NCBI GenBank assembly: GCA_964556115.1
Contig: CAZKVC010000007.1
Location: 1 to 64,000, forward strand
Direction: 5' to 3'
Source of the DNA: Parvularcula sp964556115
GTDB lineage: Bacteria > Pseudomonadota > Alphaproteobacteria > Caulobacterales > Parvularculaceae
DNA: 64,000 nt
In this document: piece by piece, positions 34,998 through 43,813 of the stretch
How positions within the stretch are numbered: position 1 is the stretch's first letter
Layout of the letters: every line of letters begins with the position of its first letter
Made by a program: the position numbers and the translations under genes
The notes under the pieces: model-generated
What the model was told of the DNA's origin: nothing
What the model saw: only the letters and a program-made list of their open reading frames with translations
Database searches by the model: none

Positions 34998-35875
34998 GGG
35001 TTGCTCCGGGTCGCTTTCGAAAGCGCCCGGTAGGCATCGTCCAGCACCCGGTCGATCGCGTCCGTGTCGATCTCCGGGGGGGGCGCCGGGTTCGTGCGAT
35101 CGGGGACGGCGGCGGGCCCGGAGATATTCTCCGCTAGATAGATGATCCAGCGCTGACGCTCGACAGCCCGGCGGATGACGCCGATCTCCTCGAGCCGCCG
35201 CAGCAGCCGCGCTGCCGCCTGCCGGGTGAGGCCGAGCGTCTCGGCTACGTAACGCGGGGTCAGGGCGTGAAAGGTCCCCAATAACACGAGAGCATCGCCC
35301 AGGCGGCTGTCTGCGCGCATGGCAGGCAGGGCGCCTTGCCAGCGCGAAAAGTCCCGCTCGAGCGTCATGAGCCGCCTTTCGCTCTTCCCCGCTTCGTCCG
35401 CGAGGCGATCGACAAACGACGTCCTCCAATCAGGGCCTGCCTCACCGCTCGGCAGGCTCCGCGCGGCGCAGGGCAGGGGCCATCCGGTCTGCTGCGCGAG
35501 CCGAAGGGGCGCCTCAAGGGCAAGGTCACCTGCGGGCATCCCTTCCTTCACCAGCGCTTCGACCTCCTTCGTGATTTCAGGGACGAAGCTGGCAGGTTCG
35601 CGGGTGACCCTGCCGCCCCAGAGGCGCAGGGCCTGACTCCAGAAGCGCTGGGCCGCACGGTCCGCTACATCCAGCCTCCGCCCCGGCACGCCGGCCCCGA
35701 GCGCCATCAGCGCGTCGGCTGAAATCGGCGAGGCCCCGCGGCTATAAAGCTCGGAGACCAGTACGGCGGTCTCATGGGCAAGCCAGAGACGGCGCAGCGG
35801 TGAGCGGTCGAGCGCAGCCGACAACCGCCCCAGGCGAAACTGGCAAGTGGAAAGGACGGCTTCGGAGATCGGCAT
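34994..35875 (-). CDS. HTH protein, probable DUF1612/RHE_PE00001-type plasmid protein
   Basis: A 293-residue protein with an N-terminal helical region (LWLAHETAVLVSELYSRGASPISADALMALG) and a C-terminal helix-turn-helix (LGDALVLLGTFHALTPRYVAETLGLTRQAAARLLRRLEEIGVIRR, described by its ends and length). This arrangement recalls the DUF1612 plus HTH family that commonly sits near replication genes of rhizobial plasmids; the assignment is from memory of that family and moderate. It is convergent with parB, overlapping by four bases, and closes the replication cassette. No clear ribosome-binding site is seen. Confidence 0.65.
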   Translation of the reverse strand: MPISEAVLSTCQFRLGRLSAALDRSPLRRLWLAHETAVLVSELYSRGASPISADALMALGAGVPGRRLDVADRAAQRFWSQALRLWGGRVTREPASFVPEITKEVEALVKEGMPAGDLALEAPLRLAQQTGWPLPCAARSLPSGEAGPDWRTSFVDRLADEAGKSERRLMTLERDFSRWQGALPAMRADSRLGDALVLLGTFHALTPRYVAETLGLTRQAAARLLRRLEEIGVIRRAVERQRWIIYLAENISGPAAVPDRTNPAPPPEIDTDAIDRVLDDAYRALSKATRSNP

Positions 35876-36033
35876 GAGGAACGTCTTTCGCGTCGAGCGG
35901 TTCCACTCATGCCGCCTCCCGCAGAAGCCATCAAGCGCCGTGGTGAAGCTTCGTGGTTACAGGGACAATTTTCTCACTTGAAGAGGGAGGCTTTCTCTTG
36001 CGGCGCAGCATGAGCCAGTATCAAACTTCAGTG

Positions 36034-37182
36034 ATGACGAAGCCGACGCAACGACCCGCCAATCCGTCCTTCTCATCCGGCCCATGTGCCAAGCGGCCGG
36101 GTTGGGACGCGTCGCAGCTTGCCTCTGCGACCCTCGGCCGTTCGCACCGCTCGTCATTGGGCAAGGAGCGTCTGAAGCAGGCCATCGACAAGACCCGCAC
36201 GGTTCTTGAGGTCCCCGATAGTCACCTCATCGGCATCGTCCCGGCATCCGACACTGGCGCGGTGGAGATCGCGATGTGGAACCTCCTCGGTTCCCGGCCG
36301 GTGACGGTGGCGGCATGGGAGAGCTTCGGCCTCGACTGGGTCAAGGACGCCGCGAGCGAGCTGAAGCTCGACCCGACCATCCTGCGCGCGGACTATGGCG
36401 CGCTGCCAGATCTCGGCGGGATCGACTTCCGCCATGATGTTGTTTTCACGTGGAACGGCACGACCTCCGGCGTGCGCGTGCCGAATGGTGATTTCATCCC
36501 CGACGACCGCGAGGGGCTGACGATCTGCGATGCGACCTCCGCCGCTTTCGCCCAGCCCTTGCCGTGGGCTAAGCTCGATGCGGTGACCTTTTCCTGGCAG
36601 AAGGTCCTCGGCGGCGAGGCGCAGCACGGCATTCTCATCCTCGGCCCCCGGGCGGCCGAGCGCATCGACAGCTACCGGCCGCCATGGCCGCTGCCCAAAC
36701 TCTTCCGCCTCAAGAAGGACGGCAGGCTCAATCGCAAGGTCTTCGAAGGCGAAACCATCAACACGCCTTCCATGCTCTGCGTCGAGGACTATCTCGATGC
36801 TCTTGACTGGGCGGAAGGCCTGGGTGGGCTCAGCGCCCTTCACCAGCGGGCCGACCGTAACCTCACGGTCCTGACAGCATGGGTGGAGAAAACATCCTGG
36901 GTCGGTTTCCTTGCCCCCGAGGCGATCCGTTCGAACACATCGGTCTGCCTGACGATCGAGGACCCGCGGGTCGGAGGGCTCGACGAGGAGGGGCGGCAGG
37001 CTTTCGTCAAGCGGCTGACCGGACGCCTCGCCGCCGAAGACGCCGCCTATGACATCGCGGGCTACCGCGCCGCGCCCCCGGGCCTTCGCATCTGGTGCGG
37101 CGCCACGGTCGAAGAAGCGGATCTCGCACTCCTGACCGAATGGCTCGACTGGGCCTTCGATGAAACGATCCGTACCCTGTAA
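36034..37182 (+). CDS. serC: Phosphoserine aminotransferase
   Basis: PLP enzyme converting 3-phosphohydroxypyruvate to phosphoserine. The product of about 382 residues belongs to the alphaproteobacterial/archaeal-type PSAT, with NPSFSSGPCAKRPGW at the N-terminus, IGIVPASDTGAVEIAMWNLLG, and the PLP lysine in FSWQKVLGGEAQHG. ATG 36034 aligns with family N-termini; ATG 36010 is an alternative eight codons longer, and neither has a strong ribosome-binding site. serA follows after 24 bases, so serC-serA-serB form one operon for serine synthesis. Confidence 0.93.
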   Translation: MTKPTQRPANPSFSSGPCAKRPGWDASQLASATLGRSHRSSLGKERLKQAIDKTRTVLEVPDSHLIGIVPASDTGAVEIAMWNLLGSRPVTVAAWESFGLDWVKDAASELKLDPTILRADYGALPDLGGIDFRHDVVFTWNGTTSGVRVPNGDFIPDDREGLTICDATSAAFAQPLPWAKLDAVTFSWQKVLGGEAQHGILILGPRAAERIDSYRPPWPLPKLFRLKKDGRLNRKVFEGETINTPSMLCVEDYLDALDWAEGLGGLSALHQRADRNLTVLTAWVEKTSWVGFLAPEAIRSNTSVCLTIEDPRVGGLDEEGRQAFVKRLTGRLAAEDAAYDIAGYRAAPPGLRIWCGATVEEADLALLTEWLDWAFDETIRTL

Positions 37183-37206
37183 CACAGACGCCGAGAAGGT
37201 CACGCC

Positions 37207-38793
37207 ATGGTCAAGGTCCTCATTTCCGACAAGCTGGGCGAGGATGCGGTGCGTATCCTCGAAGCGCGCCGTATCGAGACGGTTTTCGCGCCCGATCTGG
37301 GCAAGGACCCGCAGGCGCTGAAGGAAGCGGTTGCGGATATCGACGGCCTCGCCATCCGCTCGGCCACCACCGCCACGGCGGAACTGATCGCCGCTGCGCC
37401 GAAGCTGAAGGTGATCGGCCGCGCCGGAATAGGCGTCGACAACATCGACATCCCGGCCGCCACCGCCGCCGGCATCGCCGTGATGAACACGCCCTTCGGC
37501 AACGCCGTGACCACCGCGGAGCATGCCCTCGCCATGATGTTCGCGATCTCGCGGCACATTCCGCAGGCAGACGCTTCGATCAAGGAGGGGCGCTGGGAGA
37601 AGTCGGCCTTCATGGGGCGCGAGCTCTTCGGCAAGACCCTCGGGCTGATCGGCTGCGGGAATATCGGCGGTATCGTCGCCTCGCGTGCACAGGCGCTCAG
37701 GATGAAGGTGATCGTCTACGATCCTTTCCTCTCCGAAGAACGCGCGGCAGAGCTCGGGGTCCGGCTTGTGGAGCTCGGCGAGCTGGCGGCACGCGCCGAT
37801 TTCGTCAGCCTGCACACACCGCTCAATGCCAAGACCCGCGGCATTGTGGGGGAGGGTTTTCTCCGCTCGATGCGCAAGGGCAGTTACCTCGTCAACTGCG
37901 CGAGGGGAGGGCTGGTCGATGAGCGCGCCCTCGCTGAAGCCCTGCGCGAGGGGCCGCTCGCAGGCGCCGCACTCGATGTCTTCGAGGAGGAGCCCCTGGG
38001 CGAAAGCCCGCTGCGTGCGCTCCCCAATATCGTCATGACCCCGCATCTTGGCGCGTCGACCCGCGAGGCGCAGGAGAATGTCGCGGTGCAGATCGCCGAG
38101 CAGATCGCCGACTACCTTCTCGACGGCGCGGTCCAGAACGCGCTCAACATGCCTTCGGTCACGGCCGAGGAAGCGCCGGTCCTCCGGCCGTTCATGGCCC
38201 TTGGCGAAACCCTGGGCAGCCTGGCGGGCCAGCTTTCCGCAGGCGCGCTGACGGGCATCACCATCAAGCTGGCGGGGGAGGTCGCAAGGCTGAACGCCGC
38301 GCCGATCGTCTCCGGCGTCGTCGCCGCGGCAATGAAACCGCAGCTCGATACGGTGAACACGGTCAATGCCGTCGCCCTGGCCAGGGAACGGGGCATCGCT
38401 CTTACGGAGGAGAAGACAGAGACCTCACGCAACTTCGGCAGTACCCTGACCGTCAGGGTTCAGTCCAAGGACGCATCATGGGAGGTGACCGGCGCCCTCT
38501 TCGGCGGTGAGCCCCGCATTGTCAGGCTGGGTGAGGTCCGGCTGGAAGCGTCGATCACCGAGCACATGCTTTTCGTCATCAATGACGACAAGCCCGGTTT
38601 CATCGGCTCGCTCGGCGAGGTCCTGCGCGGCGCAGATATCAACGTTGCGACCTTCAACCTCGGACGCAGAGAGCAGGGGGCCGAGGCCATGGCGCTCATC
38701 GCTCTCGATAATGCGATGACGGATGAGACGCTTCGTGCGATCGAGGACCTGCCTCAGGTCCGCCGCGCTGTCCTCATGCGCTTCGTGTCATGA
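37207..38793 (+). CDS. serA: D-3-phosphoglycerate dehydrogenase
   Basis: Commits 3-phosphoglycerate to serine synthesis, reducing NAD. The 528-residue length indicates the long form with an intervening ASB domain and a C-terminal ACT domain. The NAD fold has LGLIGCGNIGGIVASRA; catalytic Arg, Glu and His are in NCARGGLVDE, EEEPLGESPL and MTPHLGAST. The ACT part near the end (HMLFVINDDKPGFIGSLGEV) suggests feedback control by serine. The stop overlaps the serB start (ATGA). Confidence 0.96.
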   Translation: MVKVLISDKLGEDAVRILEARRIETVFAPDLGKDPQALKEAVADIDGLAIRSATTATAELIAAAPKLKVIGRAGIGVDNIDIPAATAAGIAVMNTPFGNAVTTAEHALAMMFAISRHIPQADASIKEGRWEKSAFMGRELFGKTLGLIGCGNIGGIVASRAQALRMKVIVYDPFLSEERAAELGVRLVELGELAARADFVSLHTPLNAKTRGIVGEGFLRSMRKGSYLVNCARGGLVDERALAEALREGPLAGAALDVFEEEPLGESPLRALPNIVMTPHLGASTREAQENVAVQIAEQIADYLLDGAVQNALNMPSVTAEEAPVLRPFMALGETLGSLAGQLSAGALTGITIKLAGEVARLNAAPIVSGVVAAAMKPQLDTVNTVNAVALARERGIALTEEKTETSRNFGSTLTVRVQSKDASWEVTGALFGGEPRIVRLGEVRLEASITEHMLFVINDDKPGFIGSLGEVLRGADINVATFNLGRREQGAEAMALIALDNAMTDETLRAIEDLPQVRRAVLMRFVS

Positions 38794-39659
38794 CGGACCA
38801 CGCCGTCGTCCTTCTGGGGGAGCGCGCGGCCGAGGCGCTGGCGGTGGCGATGCGGCAGATCGGCCTTCCGGTCCGGCCGCTCGGCACGAAGGCGGCGGAA
38901 GTTCATCTGGATAAGGATCGTGCTTTCAGGGTCGCGAGGGCTCTGGCCGCGCAAAGGGGCTACGACGCTGCCGCCGTCCCGCTCGAGGGGCGGGAGAAGT
39001 CCGTTCTGGTGGCCGACATGGACGCGACCATCATCGGGCAGGAGAGCCTCGACGTCCTCGCTGCCGCATACGGTTTCGGACGGCAGGTCGCTGCGATCAC
39101 CGAAAAGGCGATGGCTGGAGAGATCGAGTTCGACGAGGCGCTGCGCATCAGGGTCAAGCTCCTCAAGGGACAGTCGCTGGAGGATGCGGCATCGATCCTC
39201 AAACGGAAGATCACCATCAATGACGGCGCCGAAATCCTTGTTCGCACGATGGCGGCGCGGGGGGCGCGCTGCGCTTTGGTGACGGGCGGTTTCGATGTCT
39301 TCGCAGGCCCGGTTGCCGAGCGGCTCGGCTTTCACGATGTCTTTGCCAACCGGCTCCGCTCCGCCGATGGTGTCCTCACAGGCGACGTGGCGGAGCCGAT
39401 CCTAGGGCGCAGCGCGAAGGAAGAGGCCCTCTTGCGTGTCTGCGGGGAGGCCGGACTTTCGCCGGCCGCCGCCAGTGCGCTTGGTGACGGGGCCAATGAC
39501 CGGGCGATGATCGAGAAGGCGGGCCTCGGCGTCGGCTACCGCGCCAAGGCTGTCCTGGCCAAGGCTGCAGATGTCAATCTTCGGCATGCGGACCTCACCG
39601 CCGTCCTGTCGCTTCAGGGCATACCCGAGAACGAATGGTGGCGGCCGGACACGGCCTAG
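38790..39659 (+). CDS. serB: Phosphoserine phosphatase
   Basis: Final step of serine synthesis. The 289-residue HAD phosphatase has an N-terminal ACT-like segment of about 70 residues and the catalytic loop VADMDATII, with Ala in place of the more common Ser/Ser-Thr third residue, then LVTGGFDVFAGPVAERLGF and GDGANDRAMIEKAGLGV. It is translationally coupled to serA by a 4-base overlap and ends four bases from the convergent symporter gene. Confidence 0.93.
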   Translation: MTDHAVVLLGERAAEALAVAMRQIGLPVRPLGTKAAEVHLDKDRAFRVARALAAQRGYDAAAVPLEGREKSVLVADMDATIIGQESLDVLAAAYGFGRQVAAITEKAMAGEIEFDEALRIRVKLLKGQSLEDAASILKRKITINDGAEILVRTMAARGARCALVTGGFDVFAGPVAERLGFHDVFANRLRSADGVLTGDVAEPILGRSAKEEALLRVCGEAGLSPAAASALGDGANDRAMIEKAGLGVGYRAKAVLAKAADVNLRHADLTAVLSLQGIPENEWWRPDTA

Positions 39660-39663
39660 CGGG

Positions 39664-41037
39664 TCAGCTTCTCACCCGGTCCGGGCGGGCGCGCATCAGG
39701 CCCTCGACGATCAGGAAAGACGCGGCCCCGCCAGCAAGTGCGTAAAGGAACGCTCCGGGTACCCCGGCGATCCAGTCGAGCCACACTGTCAGGACGAAGG
39801 ATACGAAAAGCGAGGCGAGAACCCCTGTCTCCGCGCGGCTTTTGATGAATAGGCCGACCATCAGCGGCACCACGAGAAGCCCCCCGATCCCTTCGCCTGT
39901 CAGGACGATCTCGCGCAGGCTCTGCCCGGACGCGGCGATCACGGCGGCAACGAGCCCGGCGCCCATGGTGGCGGTGCGCGCAAGGAACAGCCGCGCCTTC
40001 GCCGAGGCATCCGGGCGCAGGCGCCTGAGGCCGGTTTCGGTCGCGACGGCAGAGGCAGAAAGAAGCGCACTGTCTACGGAGGAAAGAATCGCCGAAAGAA
40101 GCGCTCCGGTGATCACGACATAGAGCCAGACCGGAAGCAGAACGCCCGCAAGGGCCGGGAAGAAGCTGTCGCCCACCGCATCGGTCAGGCCGAGGGCCGG
40201 TCCTGTCAGTCCCAGGAAGACCGGGATGAGGCCGATGCCGAGATAGATCCCGGCGCCCAAGAGCGCGCCTTCACGAGCGACCCTCGGGCTTTTCGCCGCG
40301 AGAATCCGCGAGATCGCCTCCTGCGCCACCACAGTGCCGAAGACCGGCAGGAGCCAAAGCTCCGCTCGCTGAAGGGTGCTTTCGCCCTCGGGCCGCATGG
40401 TCCACCGCTCGCGCGGCACGGCGCTCAGGGCTTCGCCAAGCCCGCCTGCAGCCTGAATGACGATGAAGCCCATGATCAGGAGCCCGACGATCATCACCCC
40501 GCCCTGCAGAATGTCGGTGAGGACATCGCCCTTCAGCCCGCCGAGCCACGTATAGGCGAGAACGATGCCGGTCCCCGCAATGAGCGCGACCGGAAAGCCC
40601 AGGCCGCTGGCATCGGCGAGGGTGACGGCGAGGGCGTTGAGCTGCGCCGCCGCCCAGACGATCGACGCGAGGACGATGATGACCGCAGAGACGCCTTCGA
40701 CCCGCGGGCCGAAGCGCGCGCCGAGGAAACCAGCGAGGGTCAAATGTCCATCGCGTCGCAGCTTGACCGCGACCAGCACCGCCAGCGCGATGATGCCGAT
40801 GGTGTAACCGAAGGGCTCGACCCGCGCGCCGGCGAGACCGTCCGATGCGACCTCGGAGGAGGTGGCGATCACGGTCTCTGCGGCAAACCACGTGGCGAAG
40901 ATCGAAAGCGCAACAGCGCCGCGCCCGAGGCTACGGCCCGCAACGAGGTAGTCTTCCTCGTCGCTCGTCCCGCGTGCCGCCCAGGCGGCGAGGGCAAGTT
41001 GCAGGACGACATAGGTGAGAATGGCGAACAGGATCAC
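39664..41037 (-). CDS. Sodium:solute symporter family protein
   Basis: A 457-residue inner-membrane protein of the SSS (SLC5) family with about 12-13 helices. Characteristic segments are DEEDYLVAGRSLGRGAVALSIFATWF near the N-terminus, YTWLGGLKGDVLTDILQ, and the SSVDSALLSASAVATE loop (the GALLSAILSSVDSALL region), which holds the Na2-site serines. The solute cannot be predicted. It starts with GTG 27 bases after the oxygenase gene, so it probably ends a leftward operon with it. Confidence 0.87.
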   Translation of the reverse strand: MILFAILTYVVLQLALAAWAARGTSDEEDYLVAGRSLGRGAVALSIFATWFAAETVIATSSEVASDGLAGARVEPFGYTIGIIALAVLVAVKLRRDGHLTLAGFLGARFGPRVEGVSAVIIVLASIVWAAAQLNALAVTLADASGLGFPVALIAGTGIVLAYTWLGGLKGDVLTDILQGGVMIVGLLIMGFIVIQAAGGLGEALSAVPRERWTMRPEGESTLQRAELWLLPVFGTVVAQEAISRILAAKSPRVAREGALLGAGIYLGIGLIPVFLGLTGPALGLTDAVGDSFFPALAGVLLPVWLYVVITGALLSAILSSVDSALLSASAVATETGLRRLRPDASAKARLFLARTATMGAGLVAAVIAASGQSLREIVLTGEGIGGLLVVPLMVGLFIKSRAETGVLASLFVSFVLTVWLDWIAGVPGAFLYALAGGAASFLIVEGLMRARPDRVRS

Positions 41038-41064
41038 CCCGGCCTTCTACCGGGGAACGGGGCG

Positions 41065-41952
41065 TCAGGCGAGACCGATTTCGCGCAGGCGCTCATCGAG
41101 GAAGCCTTGACCGGTGATGTCTTCCGCTTCCGATCCGTCCCTGAACTGATCGAAGACCGAGAGCACGGCATCGGGACGGGGGTGCAGGAAGAAGGGCATG
41201 GAATAGCGCGAGACATTCGGCCCGTCGGGGTTGACCACGCGGTGGGTGGTCGCCGGGATCGCATCGTTGGTGATCCGCGCCAGCATGTCCCCGGCATCGG
41301 CGACGATCGCGTCCGCCGGCGCCTCCATCGCGCGCCACGTACCCTGACGGTCTTTCAGCTCAAGACCCGCAGCAGAGGCCGCAACGAGGAGGGTGATGAG
41401 GTTGATATCCTCGTGGGCGGCCGCGCGCACGGCGTTGGGGTCGGCGCCTTCGGGGATCGGGGGGTAGTGAAGGAGCCGCAGGACCGAATTGCCCCCCGCC
41501 GCCATCTTGTCGAACGTGTCTTCGGGAACATCGAGCGGTCCTGTCAGTGCACGGAGAAGGCCGAGGCCGACGCGGTCGAGTTCGCCATAGAGCCACGAGA
41601 TGTCCCGCTCGAACGCCTCGGGCCGCTCGGGCCAGACATTCGGGGCGATGGCGTCGCGGCCCACATGCCAGAACTCCTTGAGGTCCGGCACCGGATTGCC
41701 CTTGGCGTTCTCCCGTCCGAAAGCCGTATAGCCCCGCTGCCCGTCGCGCCCGACCACGTAACGCGCCTTCTCGTCTTCCGGCAGAGCGAAGAAGGCTTCG
41801 ACCGTGCGGTAGGTATCGTGAAGCCGCGACAGGTCGATGCCGTGATCGGTCAGGACGACAAAGCCCGTCTCGCGCAGGGCGCGGTCGAGAGCGTCGGCTT
41901 CGATGCCGGATTTGAGGCTGAGAACGGGAACGGAAGAAGGCGCGGAGGTCAT
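41065..41952 (-). CDS. 2-oxoglutarate and Fe(II)-dependent oxygenase (isopenicillin N synthase-like)
   Basis: A 295-residue member of the DIOX_N/2OG-FeII_Oxy family. Iron ligands are in AAHEDINLITLL (His and Asp) and the distal His in THRVVNP; the 2-oxoglutarate Arg is in SRYSMPFFLHP. The N-terminal segment ETGFVVLTDHGID is also typical. Bacterial relatives include ethylene-forming and gibberellin- or nucleotide-modifying oxygenases, so the substrate is open. It lies 60 bases downstream of the DUF1499 gene and 27 upstream of the symporter gene. Confidence 0.88.
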   Translation of the reverse strand: MTSAPSSVPVLSLKSGIEADALDRALRETGFVVLTDHGIDLSRLHDTYRTVEAFFALPEDEKARYVVGRDGQRGYTAFGRENAKGNPVPDLKEFWHVGRDAIAPNVWPERPEAFERDISWLYGELDRVGLGLLRALTGPLDVPEDTFDKMAAGGNSVLRLLHYPPIPEGADPNAVRAAAHEDINLITLLVAASAAGLELKDRQGTWRAMEAPADAIVADAGDMLARITNDAIPATTHRVVNPDGPNVSRYSMPFFLHPRPDAVLSVFDQFRDGSEAEDITGQGFLDERLREIGLA

Positions 41953-42012
41953 GCCGCGCCGCTATCACCGGGCAGCGCAAAGGAAAAGACCGCTTACGCG
42001 GCCACCGGACTT

Positions 42013-42405
42013 CTACGGACGGGCGAGTTTGCTTTGAAGCGCGGCAATCAGGTTCCGCGCCCTGCGCCTGTTGACGCCGAAATCGCCATAGCCGACCCGG
42101 CTGCGCGAAAAGACAGCCAGGCTGCTGCCCCCTTCGCTCGGAACGACGTTCACATCGACATCGTCCCTGAAAACCAAAACCTGCTCGGTATAGCGCAGGG
42201 CCAGCCTGCCCTCGTCGGTCTCGATCCCGGTGGCCTTGGCTTCGGCCTCGAGGTGCTGCTTCAGCGCGGCGAAAAGCTCGGCGGGCGGTGCCCCGAAGAC
42301 AGGGGCCTCCTCGTCCGCGTCCATGCGGAAACCGGCAGGGGCGATAAGCCAGCGATTGGGTTTCGAGCCCTTGTCGGCGGTGCGCAGGTCGGCAGGCTCG
42401 TTCAT
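42013..42405 (-). CDS. DUF1499 family protein
   Basis: A 130-residue protein. The C-terminal half has the DUF1499 pattern: EQVLVFRDDVDVNVVPSEG, then SLAVFSRSRVGYGDFGVNRRR. Function is unknown. The start overlaps the stop of the ferredoxin-NADP reductase gene by four bases (ATGA), so the two are coupled. No signal peptide or membrane segment is visible in this copy. Confidence 0.8.
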   Translation of the reverse strand: MNEPADLRTADKGSKPNRWLIAPAGFRMDADEEAPVFGAPPAELFAALKQHLEAEAKATGIETDEGRLALRYTEQVLVFRDDVDVNVVPSEGGSSLAVFSRSRVGYGDFGVNRRRARNLIAALQSKLARP

Positions 42406-43214
42406 CCGGCAAAGGCCTTCTCGATGACGAACTCGGCAGGCTGAGCGTTCGACCCCTCGGTGAGGCCCGCTTTTTCCATCAGCGCCTTGGTGTCCTGGAT
42501 CATCTCCATCGAACCGCAGATCATCGCCCGGTCGACGGCCGGGTCGAGGGGCGGCACGCCAAGGTCGGCGAAGAGCTGGCCGTTCTCGATCAGGTTGGTG
42601 ATACGGCCCTTGTGGGTGTGCTCTTCGCGGGTGCAGCTCGTGTAATGGCGAAGCTTGCCCGCCGCCATTTCGCCGATCAGCGGGTCCTTGATGAGATTGT
42701 CCGCCATCTCCACCGAATAGGCGAGTTCATTCACCTGCCGGCAGGTATGGGTAATGATGACCTCGTCGAATTTCTCATAGGTCTCGGGGTCGCGCATCAC
42801 GCTGGCGAAGGGCGCAAAGCCGGTGCCCGTCGAGAACATATAGAGCCTCTTGCCCGGGGTCAGCGCGTCGAGCACCAGGGTGCCCGTTGGCTTCTTGCCG
42901 AGGAGGATGTCGTCGCCGGGCTTGATCTTCTGAAGGACGCTGGTGAGAGGACCGTCCGGCACCTTGATCGAGAAGAACTCGAGCTCTTCGTCCCAGGCGG
43001 GCGATGCCACCGAATAGGCGCGCAGGAGCGGTTTGCCGTTGTCCTGCATCAGCCCGATCATGACGAACTCGCCCGAGCGGAAACGGAAGCTCTGGGGCCG
43101 CGTGATGCGGAATTTGAACAGCCGGTCGGTGTAGTGATGCACCGACAGCACCTTCTCGACGCTGGCGAGCTTGGGGTTCACTTGCGGCTTCTCGGCGGTC
43201 GCGGTCTCACTCAC
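42402..43214 (-). CDS. fpr: Ferredoxin--NADP+ reductase
   Basis: A 270-residue FAD enzyme exchanging electrons between NADPH and ferredoxin or flavodoxin. The FAD motif is RAYSVASPAWDEELEF, the NADPH-binding region is YMFSTGTGFAPFASVMRD, and the C-terminus ends in FVIEKAFAG, typical of bacterial subclass enzymes. I place the start at GTG 43214 (VSETATAEKPQVNPKL); ATG 43250, 12 codons upstream, is an alternative without a ribosome-binding site. Many fpr genes belong to SoxR/oxidative-stress regulons; soxR is the next gene upstream on the same strand. Confidence 0.92.
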   Translation of the reverse strand: MSETATAEKPQVNPKLASVEKVLSVHHYTDRLFKFRITRPQSFRFRSGEFVMIGLMQDNGKPLLRAYSVASPAWDEELEFFSIKVPDGPLTSVLQKIKPGDDILLGKKPTGTLVLDALTPGKRLYMFSTGTGFAPFASVMRDPETYEKFDEVIITHTCRQVNELAYSVEMADNLIKDPLIGEMAAGKLRHYTSCTREEHTHKGRITNLIENGQLFADLGVPPLDPAVDRAMICGSMEMIQDTKALMEKAGLTEGSNAQPAEFVIEKAFAG

Positions 43215-43294
43215 GGGCAATCTCTCAACGGTTCCTGCTGCGCCGCACATAGGACGGCTGGCCATGAGATGCCAGTGGGGCAAGGCGGCACCCC

Positions 43295-43741
43295 TCAGTC
43301 GGCGCGCTCCACCGCTGCCGCCCCCGGGCCTCTTGCGGCCAGCCGGTCTTCGGCATTGTAGAGCGGGCATTTGTCCATCGAGAGGCAGCCGCAGCCGATG
43401 CAGCCGTCCAGATAGTCGCGCAGGCGCTCCATCCTGCCGATCCTCGCCTGAAGATCGGCGCGCCAGTCCTCGGCCAGCCGCGACCAGTCGGCCTTCTTCG
43501 CCGGACGGTCGAGGGGCAGGAAGGCGAGCCGCTCCTTGATCTCGGCCAAGGGGATGCCGAGGCCTTGCGCGGCGCGGATGATGCCCAGGCGGCGCAGGGT
43601 GATCCGGTCATAGCGGCGCTGGTTGCCCGAGGTGCGCCACGAGGCGATCAGGCCCTCGCGCTCATAGTAGTGGAGCGCCGAGACGCTCATGCCGGCCCGC
43701 TCGGCGGCTTCCCTGGGGGTCAGTGCGGAAGGGATTGCCAT
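43295..43741 (-). CDS. soxR: Redox-sensitive transcriptional activator SoxR
   Basis: A 148-residue MerR-family activator with an N-terminal HTH (PREAAERAGMSVSALHYYEREGLI), a dimerisation helix, and the [2Fe-2S] cluster cysteines CIGCGCLSMDKC. Cluster oxidation by redox-cycling compounds or superoxide switches target promoters on. The start at 43741 (MAIPSALT) matches SoxR proteins; an upstream frame adds 11 residues running into the operator. A canonical SoxR box lies ten bases before the ATG, so SoxR both represses itself and controls the divergent transcript. Confidence 0.95.
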   Translation of the reverse strand: MAIPSALTPREAAERAGMSVSALHYYEREGLIASWRTSGNQRRYDRITLRRLGIIRAAQGLGIPLAEIKERLAFLPLDRPAKKADWSRLAEDWRADLQARIGRMERLRDYLDGCIGCGCLSMDKCPLYNAEDRLAARGPGAAAVERAD

Positions 43742-43746
43742 GAACC

Positions 43747-43777
43747 TTGACCTCAACTTGGCTTGAGGTTTCATAAC
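43747..43777 (+). promoter_or_regulatory. SoxR-regulated promoter with 19-bp spacer
   Basis: TTGACC (-35) and CATAAC (-10) are separated by 19 bases, the over-long spacer typical of MerR-family promoters. The spacer region contains the dyad CCTCAACTTGGCTTGAGG (43751-43768), matching the E. coli soxS promoter operator CCTCAAG...CTTGAGG in sequence and register. It directs rightward transcription into a 42-codon ORF and the SDR gene. Confidence 0.85.
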
Positions 43778-43813
43778 CCGGTCTCCTTGAACGCGAAAGC
43801 CCCGGAGACAACG

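Noticed and set aside
36154..38046. 630-codon minus-strand frame across serC and serA
   Set aside because: It lies opposite two secure enzyme genes and its translation has no recognisable domain.
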